Assembly (NCBI GenBank): GCA_003993805.1
Contig: RSEF01000021.1
Coordinates: 1,487,493-1,551,492, forward strand
Source: Himantopus leucocephalus
Lineage: Eukaryota > Chordata > Aves > Charadriiformes > Recurvirostridae
Direction of reading: 5' to 3'
Length of the DNA: 64,000 bases
Below the pieces are notes generated by a model. The model ran no database searches and was not told where the DNA came from. It worked only from the letters and a program-made list of their open reading frames with translations. Positions 1 to 12,600 of the stretch are shown here, in pieces (within the stretch, counting starts at the first letter, position 1; each line of letters begins with the position of its first letter). Position numbers and translations under genes: made by a program.

Positions 1-600
1 GGTCGGCCGGGCGGGGCGGCGGCGGCGGCTCTCCGTACCCTGGGGGGAGCGGTGGTGGCCCCTCCAGCCGCGCCGGTGGCCCCGCGGGGGCGCCCCGCTG
101 AGCCGCCCCCCCTCCCGCGGGAGGGCCGCCGCGTCGCCGCGCGGGTGCCGCGGGGCCCCGGAGCCCTTCGGGACGTGCCCCGTCGGGGTCGTCCCCCTCG
201 GCGGCTCCGGGGCGCGTTCCCGCAGCGTGCCTTTCCCTCCTCCGCTTGCCAGGCGAGCGCTCCCCGTAGCCCCACGCCGGGAGGGAGCGGCGGCCGTCGG
301 GGGAGCGACATGGGCGAGTGGGAACGGGCGTTCCGGCAGCACCGCGCTGTCCCGCCGCACCGCCAGCGCCGCCGGGCGCGCCCGCCGGGCTCCGCCGCTT
401 TCCGCTGTGTCCTGAAGCACCTGGAGGGGGCTGCCCTCGCCCAGGTAGGGGGGGCTCGGCCCCGCGGGGGAGAGCCCGGCGCTGCCTTCTCGGCCCAGCC
501 CTCGGTTTCTGCCCGCCGCCGTCCCGCGGCGCCGCCGGGACCCGCCGGGTTCGGGGGCCGGAGCCCGCGAAGGTGGAGGTTTTCGAGACAACGTTGCTTG
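1..600 (+). promoter_or_regulatory. NPHP4: CpG-island promoter and 5' leader of NPHP4
   Basis: The first 600 bases are extremely GC- and CpG-rich. A perfect Sp1-type GC box (GGGCGGGGC) lies at 9-17 and there is no TATA box near. No ATG occurs anywhere in 1-309, so the ATG at 310 is the first in any plus-strand frame. In human, NPHP4 and KCNAB2 are divergently arranged, so this may be the right half of a bidirectional promoter (inference). The transcription start cannot be fixed, and part of the promoter probably lies left of the window. Confidence 0.7.
310..444 (+). CDS. NPHP4: NPHP4 coding exon 1 (residues 1-45)
   Basis: Starts at the first ATG of the leader, with G at -3 and G at +4 (good Kozak context). 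Encodes the conserved W-x-x-x-F start (MGEWERAF), the AVPPH element and [10 protein letters not shown]. Ends in phase 0 at donor gtaggg (445). Confidence 0.93.
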
Positions 601-3600
601 TTTTGGGGGGAACTAACTGTAAATCTCCCGGAAACGCAAATCAGAGCCGTGTCTCAATCCCATGCGTTTTCACCCGCAAATCCGAGTTAGCATTTAGTTA
701 ATTTTTAATTTAATTTTTGTAAGCTTTTAATTTAGGTAAGCATTTGAAAATTAAAATCCCTGGTAACACTTTAAAAGTCTGCTGCCCCTTTATTATATGC
801 TTAATATTCAGATTTCCCTCTTTTGCTTTGCTTGTTCGACCTGTGGCTTTCAGTACGGTTCTCCAGCGACGCACGAAGCTGTACGTGGCCGCGTGCCTGA
901 TTTGGGCACTGACTGGAAAATGGGAATGACTCGTCCTCTCTTACTGAAGTGTGTTCTCTGCAGTCTGGGGCCGCTGAACTGGCGTGTCCCTGAGCAGGCC
1001 GGAACGCCGGTGCCTCCCGTCCTGTTGTGCCTTGCAGGGAGCTGAGTACCAGCTGCGCCTCTCCCTTTTCGACGCCACCTACCACCACTTCTTTGGGAGG
1101 ACGTGGAGGAGCGTTCGACGAGCTGCCCGCGCCGCCCCGCCGCGCCCGACCAGGGCGGCTTTCAACGAGGTAGGGTGCCGGGGGGCTGCGGGCGGGCAGG
1201 GGAGCGTCCGTGCCGGCTGGGTCAAGTCCAAGAAGGGAGGTTTGTAATGCGTGAAGGGGACAGATGTCTTTGCTCGAGTTCAGCCTGGAACCACTCTCCT
1301 TTGGTGCTGGTTTCTTCCGTCAGTCTGGTGCAAGTGGAGCTCAGAGAGCTCCGGGAGCGTGCCATCAGCTCGCCGTAGCCGGGAGCCTTTTAAAGCAGCA
1401 AGTCCTCATTGTGCACGGGCTCTGGCCTGTGATGGGTCGGCTGCTGCTGAGCCTTCTCTGCGGCGGTTTGTTCTCCTGCACGCAGGCAGACGGCAGCAGC
1501 AAACCCTTTTCCCTTCCAGTCCTTCCCGATCCGTTGCCCAGGGCACACCCCAGATGCTGCACGATTACTAAGCTTTTCTGCACGGTTTATTGGAATGGGG
1601 AAATTGGGGTCTTGGGCTACCTCTGGGGCTGGGCGACGGCGTGGGAGTGGCGGTGTGCCACCGTGTGCCGCCTGCTGTGTTCGGAGCCGGCGGCAGAGAG
1701 CAGTGTTTCTTCACAAGTGGGAAGGAAGAGAAGGAGCAGCCGCCTGCCCTCCGGCACAGCACTTTTCTCTCCTTACCTGGAAACCAAACTTGCCTGAAGC
1801 TGTGTTTCCATCCGCTGCTGATACTGGCAAAGCGGGGTGCCCCCTTACTGGGGAGATCCTGCTGCCCCGTAGCGTGAACGACAGGCGAGATGTCACGTTT
1901 TCCAATTAAACTTTTGCTTCCACCTCTTCTAGTGCTGTGTGCTGTGGATGAAATGTAGCACTGATTAGAGCCACGCTCCTTCATTTATTTAAATCAGTAG
2001 CAGTACCTGAGGGGCGCTGACGTGTGCATTTCTTTCACTGGCCGACCCCTGCTATTTTGAAGAGGGATGGAGAAAAAACAATGTCAGAGTGCTGTGGCGA
2101 GAAAAACATGGTGCTGCCATCATGTCTGAGCACTGGGATCTTCTAACTCCATGGTGTTAATCAGTTTAGTGTTGCAAAGGGTTCAGGTACAGAGGCAGTC
2201 GATTTGTGCAAGGGGAGGGAAGGAGGAGAGGCACTGCTCCGCGTGCAGGAGATGCTGCTGGCGGCTGGAGAGCCGCCCCGTGGTATCGCATCCCCCCGTG
2301 GTATCGCATCCCCCCGTGGATGGAGGGGGTCTGCACGCCTGTGGCAGCTGAAGGTGACTCTGCCGGCAGGATTTGCCCTGCATCATCCTCACAGGGTTTA
2401 GGGGAGAGAACACGCTGTCGCAAACCGCTGTTAGTGTTCCTGGAGGGAACGGCGAGCTGGGTTTCACAAGGGATCCACTTTAAGGGCTCTCTGGCTTTGC
2501 AAGGCGAGGCATCGGTCTGCAGCCGGTGGTCATTATTTCAACGTTTTGCAATAAAAGATAATAGAATAACGATTTATTTCCCTGGGTTGGTGTGGTAATG
2601 TCTCTCTCTGTTATCCTTTCCTGACAGCCTGTGATTACAGTAAACGTTTTCCCTGGGACACTGCAGTAATGAGTTTTTAATAGAAAGATTAACCTGGCTT
2701 TAAATCCTGTGCTGGGGAGGTGACCTGTGTCCCGTCCCCTTCTGCCCCCAGGTCTGCGCCACCCCTCTCTCCCCTCCCTACGGCAGGAGAGTTTCCAGCT
2801 CCTTTGGCTCTCCTAGTGCGGCGCTTGCTGTAATACCGTAGGTCAGGGGTGCGTTGAAGCCCCGCTCTTACGGGGTCTGCAGCCTGCAAGTCGTGCTGGA
2901 AAACGGGTTAGCAAGATAAAAAAGGGGGGGAAAAAAAAGTTAATGATGTTTGAGATTTAAGGAGGTTGAGACTTCTGAGCGGTGCCGCAGGTCACTTGCC
3001 ATGAACCGCTGTCTGGAAGTTTTACTGGATGTTCTGGTTGCACTGCTGGCTGTCCAAATGCGACAGGTATTGCTCTGGCTGCAGCTGCTGCCACCAGCTC
3101 TGAAATACCCTCTCTCTCCTTTCCCATCCCAGACCGTTTACTTCCACACCTCCTTGAACCACCCTGGCATCACCGCCGTCGTGGAAGTGGTGACAACGGT
3201 TGGGAAAGGGGATGGGGCATCTCAGCATCTCTCCTGTGGCTTTGGACTCATCCCTCTCTTCAGCAGCGGGTCGGAGGCGACGGAACCATCCACCGAGGAC
3301 AGAGTGTAGGTCCCCTCCTCTGCCACGTGCCAGGAATTGAGGTGGCAATGTGCATGGCTGCTTTGGGGGGAGAAAGTGTGGTGCTGGGGCTGCAGAAACA
3401 ACACGAGCTTTTAGAAACCTGGAATTCTTCACTGCTGGGGAAGCAGCGACGGGTTTGTAGGTGGTGCCTGTCCTGTCCCTGAAGGACAGGGTACGTCCTG
3501 CGGGTAGAGAGTATGAAGGTGGTTTCTTACTGTTGAGCAGAGGCATTGCGGAAGATGAAGACGTGCTTCAGTGTGGATTTGCTGACCATTGCACGTGTGC

Positions 3601-6600
3601 TCTTTGCTTTCAGACTGAAGCTGTACCACGGGACGCCACGTGCCTTACTGCACCCGCACTTCCAGGACCCTGTGGAAAGTAAGCAAGGCCCTGCATCTCG
3701 CTCCTTTCTTGGTGGCCTCTCTTACCCAAATGAGTATCGTGTCAGGTCGATGCGATGCGTGGTCCGTGCCCTGGTAGTGCTCAGCAGACGTGTCTTACTG
3801 CCAGCTGGGAAAAGCCTGGCTGGGCGAACCCAGGTTTTCCTTTGCTCCCAACACGTGCGTTTGTGGAGAATTTCTTCAACAGTGGCATTGCAAAGCTGTC
3901 GCCCCGCCCCCACTTTGGTCATTTTGGGATGCTTTCTTTTCTTCAGAGAACAAGTACCTGACGGTCATGGAGAAGAGCCACGTGCAGTACGCCCTGAAGC
4001 CCCATCAGCCCCTGGAGACAATATTTCACCTTCTTCCCGAAAACCTTCTGACGTCTGGGCTGCAGACCGTTCCTGGCTTGCTGCCGGCGCATGGAGATGC
4101 GAGTAAGGGCTCCTTCCCTTTCCCTGCTGCCTGCACCGCTCCTGCTGAAGGCGGCAGGTCCCCGGGGAGGCTGCGGGCAGGGCGCTGGCGTGGGGTTCCT
4201 GGGAGCGCCGACGGGTTCTCTGCGGCACTGCCCCTTGGCAAGAGCATGTCCCCCTGCACGGGCCGGCGGGGCCGCAGCCCTTCGTTCATGGCTCAGCCTG
4301 AAAGATGTCAAAATGGCTTTGCTCTGTTCTCCTTCTGTTAATTGCTTTGCTTCTGGGAAGCTGCTAGGGATAAGTGATGGTTGGTTTAATTACAGTGGTT
4401 CAGCGGAGTCTTAGGAGAAGCCCTCGCAGCTTGTTTAAAGTCCTCCTCGGTGGTGGGGCTGAGGATCGCTGCGGGTCTGGCAGGTTCGGGGGGGACGAGC
4501 TCTCGCGTGCTCAGCCCTCGTTAATCTTTCCCTGTGGGTAGCAGCCTTGCCGTTTGAGCTGCTGCAATTAATATTACGTGATCTGAAGATTCAGAGGGTA
4601 AAAAGTACTCTCGGTTCTGCAGCTGAATTATTCCTCAGCTTGCTGCCTGGAAAGCCCTCCTGCTGACCGTTTTGGGGGTTGTAACTGTTCGTGTTACAGC
4701 TGAGCGAGGTCTCCAAAGCAGCCGAGTCCCCGGAGCTGCTGACACTACGCTTGAAAGCAGGAGAGGGGGGAGCCAGCATCTTGCACGGCAGGGCACCTCA
4801 GCCCGGTGGTGGCGGTGCCTGTATTAACTAAGCAGACTGCGTCCGTTGGCACCAAAGGCGTTGGGTATTTCTGGGTGTCTCCTGGGTGTAAAGACCTGTA
4901 TGGTGCCGGGGAAGTTGGGGATCCCGCACACGACCACGACCTCTCCCCGGTGCTGCTTTTGGCTCGGGTCCGGCTGCGGGCGCCCCTGCATTCCCAGCGG
5001 TGTCCCCCCTCGGCCGCAGTGTGACCTGTGGCCACCACCTTGTCTTTTCAGGTGACTGCTTGCAGAAACCCCAGCTGATGAAGCCGGTCACCTGCTACCT
5101 GGAGAGGCTGTCTGTCCGGCTGTACCCTTCCCTGGAGGAATTCGAGGAAGAGCTGCTGGACTTACTGAACAGCGATCGCTTACTGCAGGTACTGCCGATG
5201 CGGTTATGGCGGGGGAGAGCGCAGTGCACAAGCAGTAATGTCGGCACTTTGGTTTTGGGTGGAGTGGAAACATTCAGATATATGGCACTCATGTATTTGT
5301 TTTGCTTGGAGTCTCCGATTTTTTTTTTCTTTTTTTTTTTTGTCTGTGCAAGCCTTTTGCTTGCTTTACTGCTGGATTAACACACGGGTGCTCTGTGTGG
5401 GCTTTGTTTCGAACATCCAGACACTAATAAACAGAATTTGGGTTTGCTCTGCCATAGAAAAAGCAAAGATAAGATGCAGTGCATGCTGAGTACATCTCTT
5501 TGGGAACGGCAGTCCTTGGTGTGTGGTAAGCACTGCTGGCCAAGTCCTTATTTATTGGCCAGATTTGCACCAACTCTGCCATAAAGATGAAAGATTTTAA
5601 TATCTATCAGCCACCTGAGGGGATGGGTCCTTTTTTTTTGAGTTTCTGATGGATTGCCTAAATTTTCCTGGCTGCGGGCGGTGCAGGGAGGGATGCTGTG
5701 CTGCCTCACTGCCTGAGCTGGAAAACTTGCCTGTCGCAGGCTAACGCTGCGCCGGACGGCGATGGGGTGGTGGTTCGGGAGCGGCGACTGCACGTCGGCG
5801 TCCACAATGGCCTGCGCTTCGTCCAGGCGCCACAGGTGGCCGTGCTGGTGCCGGAGGAGGAGGTGGCGCGGGGCGGCTGCCCGGGGGTGCCCGGCTCCGG
5901 AGCCAGGTAAGGGGGAGACCCTCCACTGCCAGTGCCGCTTCCCTCCTGCCTCGGGTGCTGCCCACAGCCGCTTCTCCATCCCGGCGCAGGGGTGCAGGTC
6001 AAGCCCTGGTCCTGAGGAGCCGCATCCACCTGAGCGAAATGGTCCCTCACCCGGCGTTCGGGATCTGCTTCCAGCTGGAGTACGTCATCTGCAGCTCGGG
6101 GAGAGCCGGTGGGAAGGTAGGGCTGAGTGTGCATGCACCTCGTCTGCGTGCCTTATGGAAGAGTGGAGATCCGCTGTTGGGGAGCGAGCCCTGCTGCCTG
6201 ATGCCATCCTCTGCCCCCGTTTCGCCATCCCGCACCCCCAGGGCACAGCAGCTCCTCATGGCGTGGCTGTGCTGCCTGATGCATGGCCCCATAAAGTGTC
6301 CAGGTGCTTTCTGCAGCGCTGCGAGAAATATCCTGCAAATGGGCTTATTGAATCACTTTAATTACAGGTGGCTACTTTCTCCACCATGTATATGAAGAAA
6401 TGTAGCCTGCAGCAGTCCCATAGTGTTATGGCAAGCTACTGCAGGAAATTTCAGCTTTTTTTAATTTAGAAAAGACTTTTCTTTAGAACTTAGCATTTAT
6501 GCAGAAAAGATGTTAACCACCCAGGTCCTTTTTGTTTCCTGAAAGCTGAGTTTTTTCTGGGAGCTTCAGCCTGATGTTCTCTGGACCTTAAAGCCAGGAG

Positions 6601-9600
6601 AAGTCTCTGTATTGACTGCAGAGACTGCTCTCGCTAACGCCTACTTATCACCCATTTACATGTATTTCAGTTTAACCTTTCCACAGGTTAAACCCAGCTT
6701 AGTGAGCAGTTCCCAACCCTCCAGAGATCCTTTCCATTCCAGCTGTCAGCCCATAGCGTGGCTGAATCGATGGTGGTGGGTTCATTAGGAGTCCCTAATC
6801 ATCCTGCTAAGGTGCTTATTGAAAATGCAGCAAGTGTCGTCTCTCCTTAGAACTGTCTGGAGCAAAACTGGGGGGAAAATGGGTATTTATAAAGTGGGAC
6901 ATATGGCTGGGCAATGGGGGTTGGTATTGGCGGGGGCAGGAGAAGCTGAGTGGTGCCGTTGGAAACTAGGTGGTGGGTTAAGTCCTTTAGAAAGCTGGAA
7001 CTCGCGGAGTTTTGGGACCCCAGACGCAGATCTATTTGTTTGGCTGTGCTGGGTGCCGGGAGCGCTGGCCGGTTCCCTGTGGTGCAGCCCTTGGGCAGAG
7101 CCGTTAATCCCAAAGCTGCTTGCTGAGCTGATCGCTCCGTCATCTGTGCCATAATTAGCAGGCTGCGAGGGTGATTGTGGGCGCTGGTAGAGACCTCTCG
7201 GTTTGCTTCTGTGCCTCTCCTTCGGTTTAAGGGGAGGCTGTGGACGCGCCCGGGTAAGTGGAAGCCTTTACGCTGCCCTTTCTGTCTGCCGGGGTGGGGG
7301 GTCACACATACATCTCTTAATGCGGGTGTTGAGCGAGGGGGTGACAGCCCTCTGGCTGGGTGCTGGTGTCTGCCTCAGCCTACGAGTGCTAAATATGTAC
7401 GAGGGATGGAACCCCTGTGACTTTTGAAAAGCATCGTATTGTGCTTATATATTATATCAGCGTTGTACTATGCTGACCCGTAACCTAGAGGTGTAGTCCC
7501 TTGTGTAACTCGGTGAAGGGATGCGGTGCGATCAGCTGGAGCGCGGGCGCCTGATGTGCGGCAGCTGCAGCCTGCAGGAAGGGCAGAAACGTCAGCCACG
7601 GGCTGGGTGTGTGCGAGAAAACCCAAAGAGTACCCGTGTGGGAAGGGTGGTGCGGGGTTTACAGGCGGAAAGTGGGGTTCGTACCTGCCTGCAGCTTGTG
7701 GCCGTGATTTGTGGTCGGCCTCGGGGAGGGGAAATGGGGTAGGAAGGTGCCGGTTCTGCCTGCGGCGCTGCTGGCAGAGGGAGAAGCAAACCTCGACACT
7801 GCACAGGCTGGCTCAGTGCTCTTTCACGGAGAGGTCTCGCAATCCCACGTCCCCTCCCTGGGACCGACGTGTCCCCCTCTGTCGGAGAAGCATTCCTGGT
7901 GCTCCTCAGAGCCTGCGAAGGGATGGGAGCAGAAAGTGCGGTCAGTGGCGGGGAAAAATGGGTGCAAAAAGAGAAATAAGGTGCTGGAAAGTGCAGTGTC
8001 TCTGGAATGGGCTGAAAGCGGAGGGGAGCGCTTTCTGTGAGAGGTCAGAGCCCGTGTCTGTACGGCAGTGCCCGCTCCCCTGTGCCGGTGGTGGGGCGGG
8101 GGTGCCAGGCGCTCACCGTGCTCCCCCTGTTCCCCCCCAGGTCCTGCCCGGCAGTGCCCGCAGCGAGGCGGCCGACATGCGCTCGGTGCGCTGGGCGGTC
8201 TGGAGCCCTGTCCTGGGTTCCGGCGAGGCGGACGTGGTCCTGCCCCTGCGCGGCGGTGCCCACCGCAGCCCCTGCCAAACCTTGGTGTACCAGACCCCGC
8301 CAAGCGGCAGGACCTCCCGCCAGGTAAGGGCTTGCTTTGGCGCTGCGAGTGCACGGGGATGCTGCCGGTGCGTGCACAGGCTCTCCGTTAGAGAGGCTCT
8401 TTGCCAAAACCTGTTTAAGTGCCAGGTGCTGGGGAAGCTCCGGGAATGTGTGAGTGCATGAAGAAGGATGGGAAGAGGAGGGCGACAGCCCCCCACCCCC
8501 TGCCAGCGAGCGTCTGCGCTGATAGCGCGCGTGGTGTCCGGGGCTGCCGGACTTCAGTTACTGCAAACGCGCAGGCTGAGCTACTGTGAAGGTGGTCAAC
8601 ACAGTTATTGCGGTACTTCTGGGAGGCCGCCGTGACGTGAGCTGGTTTGTTCTGAGATGCATGTGCATAGGATAAAGACCTCACTCCCAAGTGTTTGTCG
8701 GCAAAAGGAGGTTTGGGCTGGGGCAAAGGAGTCACGAGGGGGTGGCCAAAACACGCTGTGGTGCTAAGATGGAGGGGTCGCGCTCTGCTGCAGGGAGGGG
8801 GGGGTGGGTGGGTGGGTGTCTGCAGAACTTGCTCAGTGACACCTTAAACTGGGTGGCAGTAGCGGAGTTGGCAGGTCTCTGTGTGTGGGTCTCTGCAAGG
8901 GCAGAGGTATTTGGTCAGAAATTAAAGCATGGCCCCTTGCTAGCTCTGCCGCCGGCTTGCACCACCGTTTCTCCAGCTGCGGGGCAAGGGAACCGTGTCT
9001 CGGAGGTACGAGGGAGGCTGCGTGTAGCACGCTGTCTGAAAGGGTTTCAGTTCCAATTTCAGGGGAAGCACGTGGAGTCTGGGACTGTCCAATTCCATGT
9101 CTCCACTGATTCGGAAGAACATCTTGTAACTGCTGCGGAGATCCTACGTAAAGACAGGGACGAGTCGGAGAAGCCTCCTACGCCATCGCTGAGTGAGTGT
9201 TTTCCAGATTGCTGACATTTAAAATATAGAGTGTGGCACTGGTGTCTGCTCAGGAGAAAAAACATGACTTCACTGAGTTTCAGTGAGCTAGTTTATGAAT
9301 TACCGGAGTGAACCAAGTTTCCGTCGAGTTGAATTCAGCTCTTGCTTTTTAACTTGCGAAGTTCCCCTGTGGTAGTAGTGCTGAGCCACGGGCAAAATCC
9401 CCAGGGACTTCCAGCATGGCAGCAGCCCAATCCCATTTTGGGTCGCTCTGACGGCGTTTGGGTTCCCATGCTCGACGCCCAGAACAGCCGGACGGGCGCA
9501 GCGGCTGCACCAGCAGCACATTGCTCTCTGCCAGTGCCACTGCTGGTCTCTCTGGTCTCTGAATCCCTCCAGACATGAGGACAGGAGAGATATCAATTAT

Positions 9601-12600
9601 AGACTGAGGAAAAAAAATAATAATCTTGTTGTGCTGCTGCTCAGGGAGCGTGACAGCAGCACACGTTCGATCATCGTGCACGGGCTGTGCCAGTGCCTCG
9701 CTGGGGGAAACCAGGCTGCATACACATGTGTGCACGTACGCATCCAGCCCTCTATCTATAGCGCTGGGTGCCGGGCGGTCGGGATTTCAGCGGCCGTCTG
9801 CTGTGTGTTGGAGGCAGAGAGAAAACTGCCGTTGGCTTGGGCTTAGGCACGGAGTTGAGTCGATGCCCCGGGCTCCTGGAAACCCTCTCTGGCTTGTTTC
9901 TGTCTGGTCCCCCCTTTCGCCATCGGTGGGAAGCAAGCTCCCTTTCCTCTGCAGCATCGCTCCTGCGCCAGTCCCTGTGCAGGGCTCGGTGCGATGCTCC
10001 AGATACCTCACAGTGTTTAAGTGTGTTTTATGGGCTTATCCAGCTCCTCTGGTGAGCCGGTAGCTGCCAGCCTGCGGGTCGGGGCGATGCCCGGTGCGGT
10101 GGACACCCGTTCCCACGCCGGCTCCGGTACTGCTGTGTCTTCCACGAGATGGCAGTGGCACCATGGCTTTGCTGCGGCAAGTCCCGGCTTTCTGCTGGCG
10201 AGGCGCTGGGTTTGCTGGTGTAAGGGGCTTTAGAGCAGAGATCTTCGGGTGTGAAAAAGAGGGGTCTGGTGGTTCTGGGGCTGTGCTGGGTTAGGCTCTG
10301 CTCAGCATCGCTGCTGGTACCTTCCTGGTGCTGCTTGAGAGGTTTTCCTGGACGCCCTTCAGCTGGTGGCGGTCAGGGCATTGAGAGCTGCAGTGCGATG
10401 AAGGGAGAAGCAAGCGTGCACCGACGGGGAGCTTCCAGTCCAGCACTGGGCTGGCACGCTCCTGCTCGGGGAGAGCGTGCTGGAGCACCGGTGGGGTGTC
10501 CAGCGAGGGGAGATGCCCTGGCAGGGCGATCCTGGGGGATGAGCTGCATGGCATTTCCCTGGCTCTGGGGGCTGGCAGCACTGGGGGAGCTCGGGAAATG
10601 CGGCGGTGGTCCTGAAGCTATTATGAGATGGCCACACGTGAGAGCCAGCCTGCACCACGAGCTGTTGAGAAGAATGCTTAGTTAACTTTTTGTAGAGCTC
10701 CATTGGAAAACATGCCACCATCTGGGCCTTTTGGCCAGGGGAGGCCAAGTGCATCTTCTGTCGGCTCAGCTGATGCTGATGGATCTGTCCGTCGTCTCCT
10801 TAACACTGGCCAAAGCCATCCTAACTGAAAAACCCCAATATTTTAGACGTAAGGGAGACAGGTGGTTTCCTTTGCACAGCAGACAGCGTGAAATAGCTGG
10901 AATATATGTGGTGGTGAAAGCAAAATAAGGTCTCAGCATCACGTGGATGCAGAGAGAGAACATCTGTGCCCCTGGTCTGCTCTGAAGGACCCGCGGCTCC
11001 GCAGCACAGCGAGCTCAGCTGTGCCAGCACGCGAGCCGAGCAGCCAAATATAAACATGATAAAGCTCGTACCGTTTCGGGGCACGAACAGATGAAGGGAG
11101 TGACAAGAAATAACAGAGGAGCGACGAAAACCTTAAGTATCCTAAAACTTTCACGTCTCATTAAGCATCCTACTTAGGCAGCGCCTCATGGCTGTAGGGG
11201 AACCGCGGCACCGTCTGGGGACGGAGGAGCTGCCTTTTACGGCAGAGTTAGCCTAAATCCCAGGAGAATAATGGATGGATCTGGAGACGTGCTACATTTC
11301 CCCCACCCCTGCCCAAAGCAACAGTCTTATTAGAAAAATAAGTGGTTGAGAGATAGTAAGGCATCTCGATCAGCTGGTCCCACCCCCAAAAAGTAAGACG
11401 GTCAGCAGGAGGTTGGAGGGGGCTCGGTGGCAGAGGGCGCAGCCGCAGTGGCGGGGCCCAGGGGTGACAGCTCTGGTAGAGCATCTCTCCTGTCCCTCTC
11501 CGCAGGTTCGCCGGCCCCGCTGCGAATGGCGGCCTCCCCGCGGGGACCGGGGGTAAGTGCCGTCCATGCCAGGGGACACGGGTGGTGGGCAGCCGTGTTC
11601 CCGGGGGGATGGCCCATGCGCTGAGGATGTGCTCCCGGTCCCCTCTTCTGCCAGTTTTCCTGGCTGCTGCGGCCAAGAGGCACCGAGCATCCTGCTCAAA
11701 TCCACCTCCTCCGGGGCAGCAAAATGGGTCCTGCCTATAACGTGTGGGGCAAGGTTCCCTGAGCACTTTTAACACCCCAAATGTATTTGTCAGGGCAGTT
11801 CTGGTTTTTGACAGCCCAGATTTGCTGGGTGCTATTGTCCCCGATACGTGCTGACAGTGACGCATGGTTTCTTCGTGTGGAGCTACTGGGATTTAAGGAG
11901 AGCTATGAATACAGAGATCCCTCTTTATGCTTTTTTATATCTTGATGCAGGGATCAATGCACACAAATATTTTTGATGAAATGAAATGCTTCATAAGACC
12001 GCATTAAGCGGTTTGATCTTCCTGCTGTATGTTCTCATCCCTCCCCTTGCCAGGGAAAGTGCAGCAGCTAAATAGGAAGCAGAGGTGCGAACCCACGGGC
12101 AGCTGGGCTGTGCCGCTTCTTGGCAGAGCGGTGATGCTGGAGCATGCGGCATCTGAGCCGCTTCAGCGAGGGGGGGCTGTGGGCCTGTCTAACCGCGGGG
12201 GTCCCCGGGGCAGGGCGGGCTGCCTCGGGGGGCTGCTCCCCCGGCGCAGCGCTGTGAGCGCTCACGCTTGCCACTCTCCCCCCAGCTGTCGGTGTCTCAG
12301 CTGTCGGTCCCGCCGCGGGGCAGGGGCCGGTCCCCGGTGCCACGCGGCCGTGGCCCTTGGCAGGATGGGGGGATCACCCACCTGGAGGCTGACCTCGGCT
12401 CACCGGACCCGGAGTCCTGCGCTGATGACCAGCTGCGGGCGCTGCCCTTCGCCCCGCTGCAGGTGCCCATCGCCGCCGTGGGGCTGCAGGCAGGCAGGTG
12501 ATGCTCAGCTGCCCTCCCCGGGGCTCGTGTGCCCCCATTGCCGAGCTCATGGGGGTCCTCTGTGGCCGCTTCCGCACGGCTCACCCCCATTTCTCCATCA

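Noticed and set aside
3304..3309. gtgtag as alternative donor of exon 3
   Set aside because: It would leave phase 0 and shift exon 4 out of the frame of the conserved [12 protein letters not shown] block; gtaggt at 3306 gives phase 2 as needed.
7526..8461. Plus-strand open frame of 311 codons around NPHP4 exon 9
   Set aside because: Only 8141-8323 of it matches NPHP4; the rest is intron that happens to be open.
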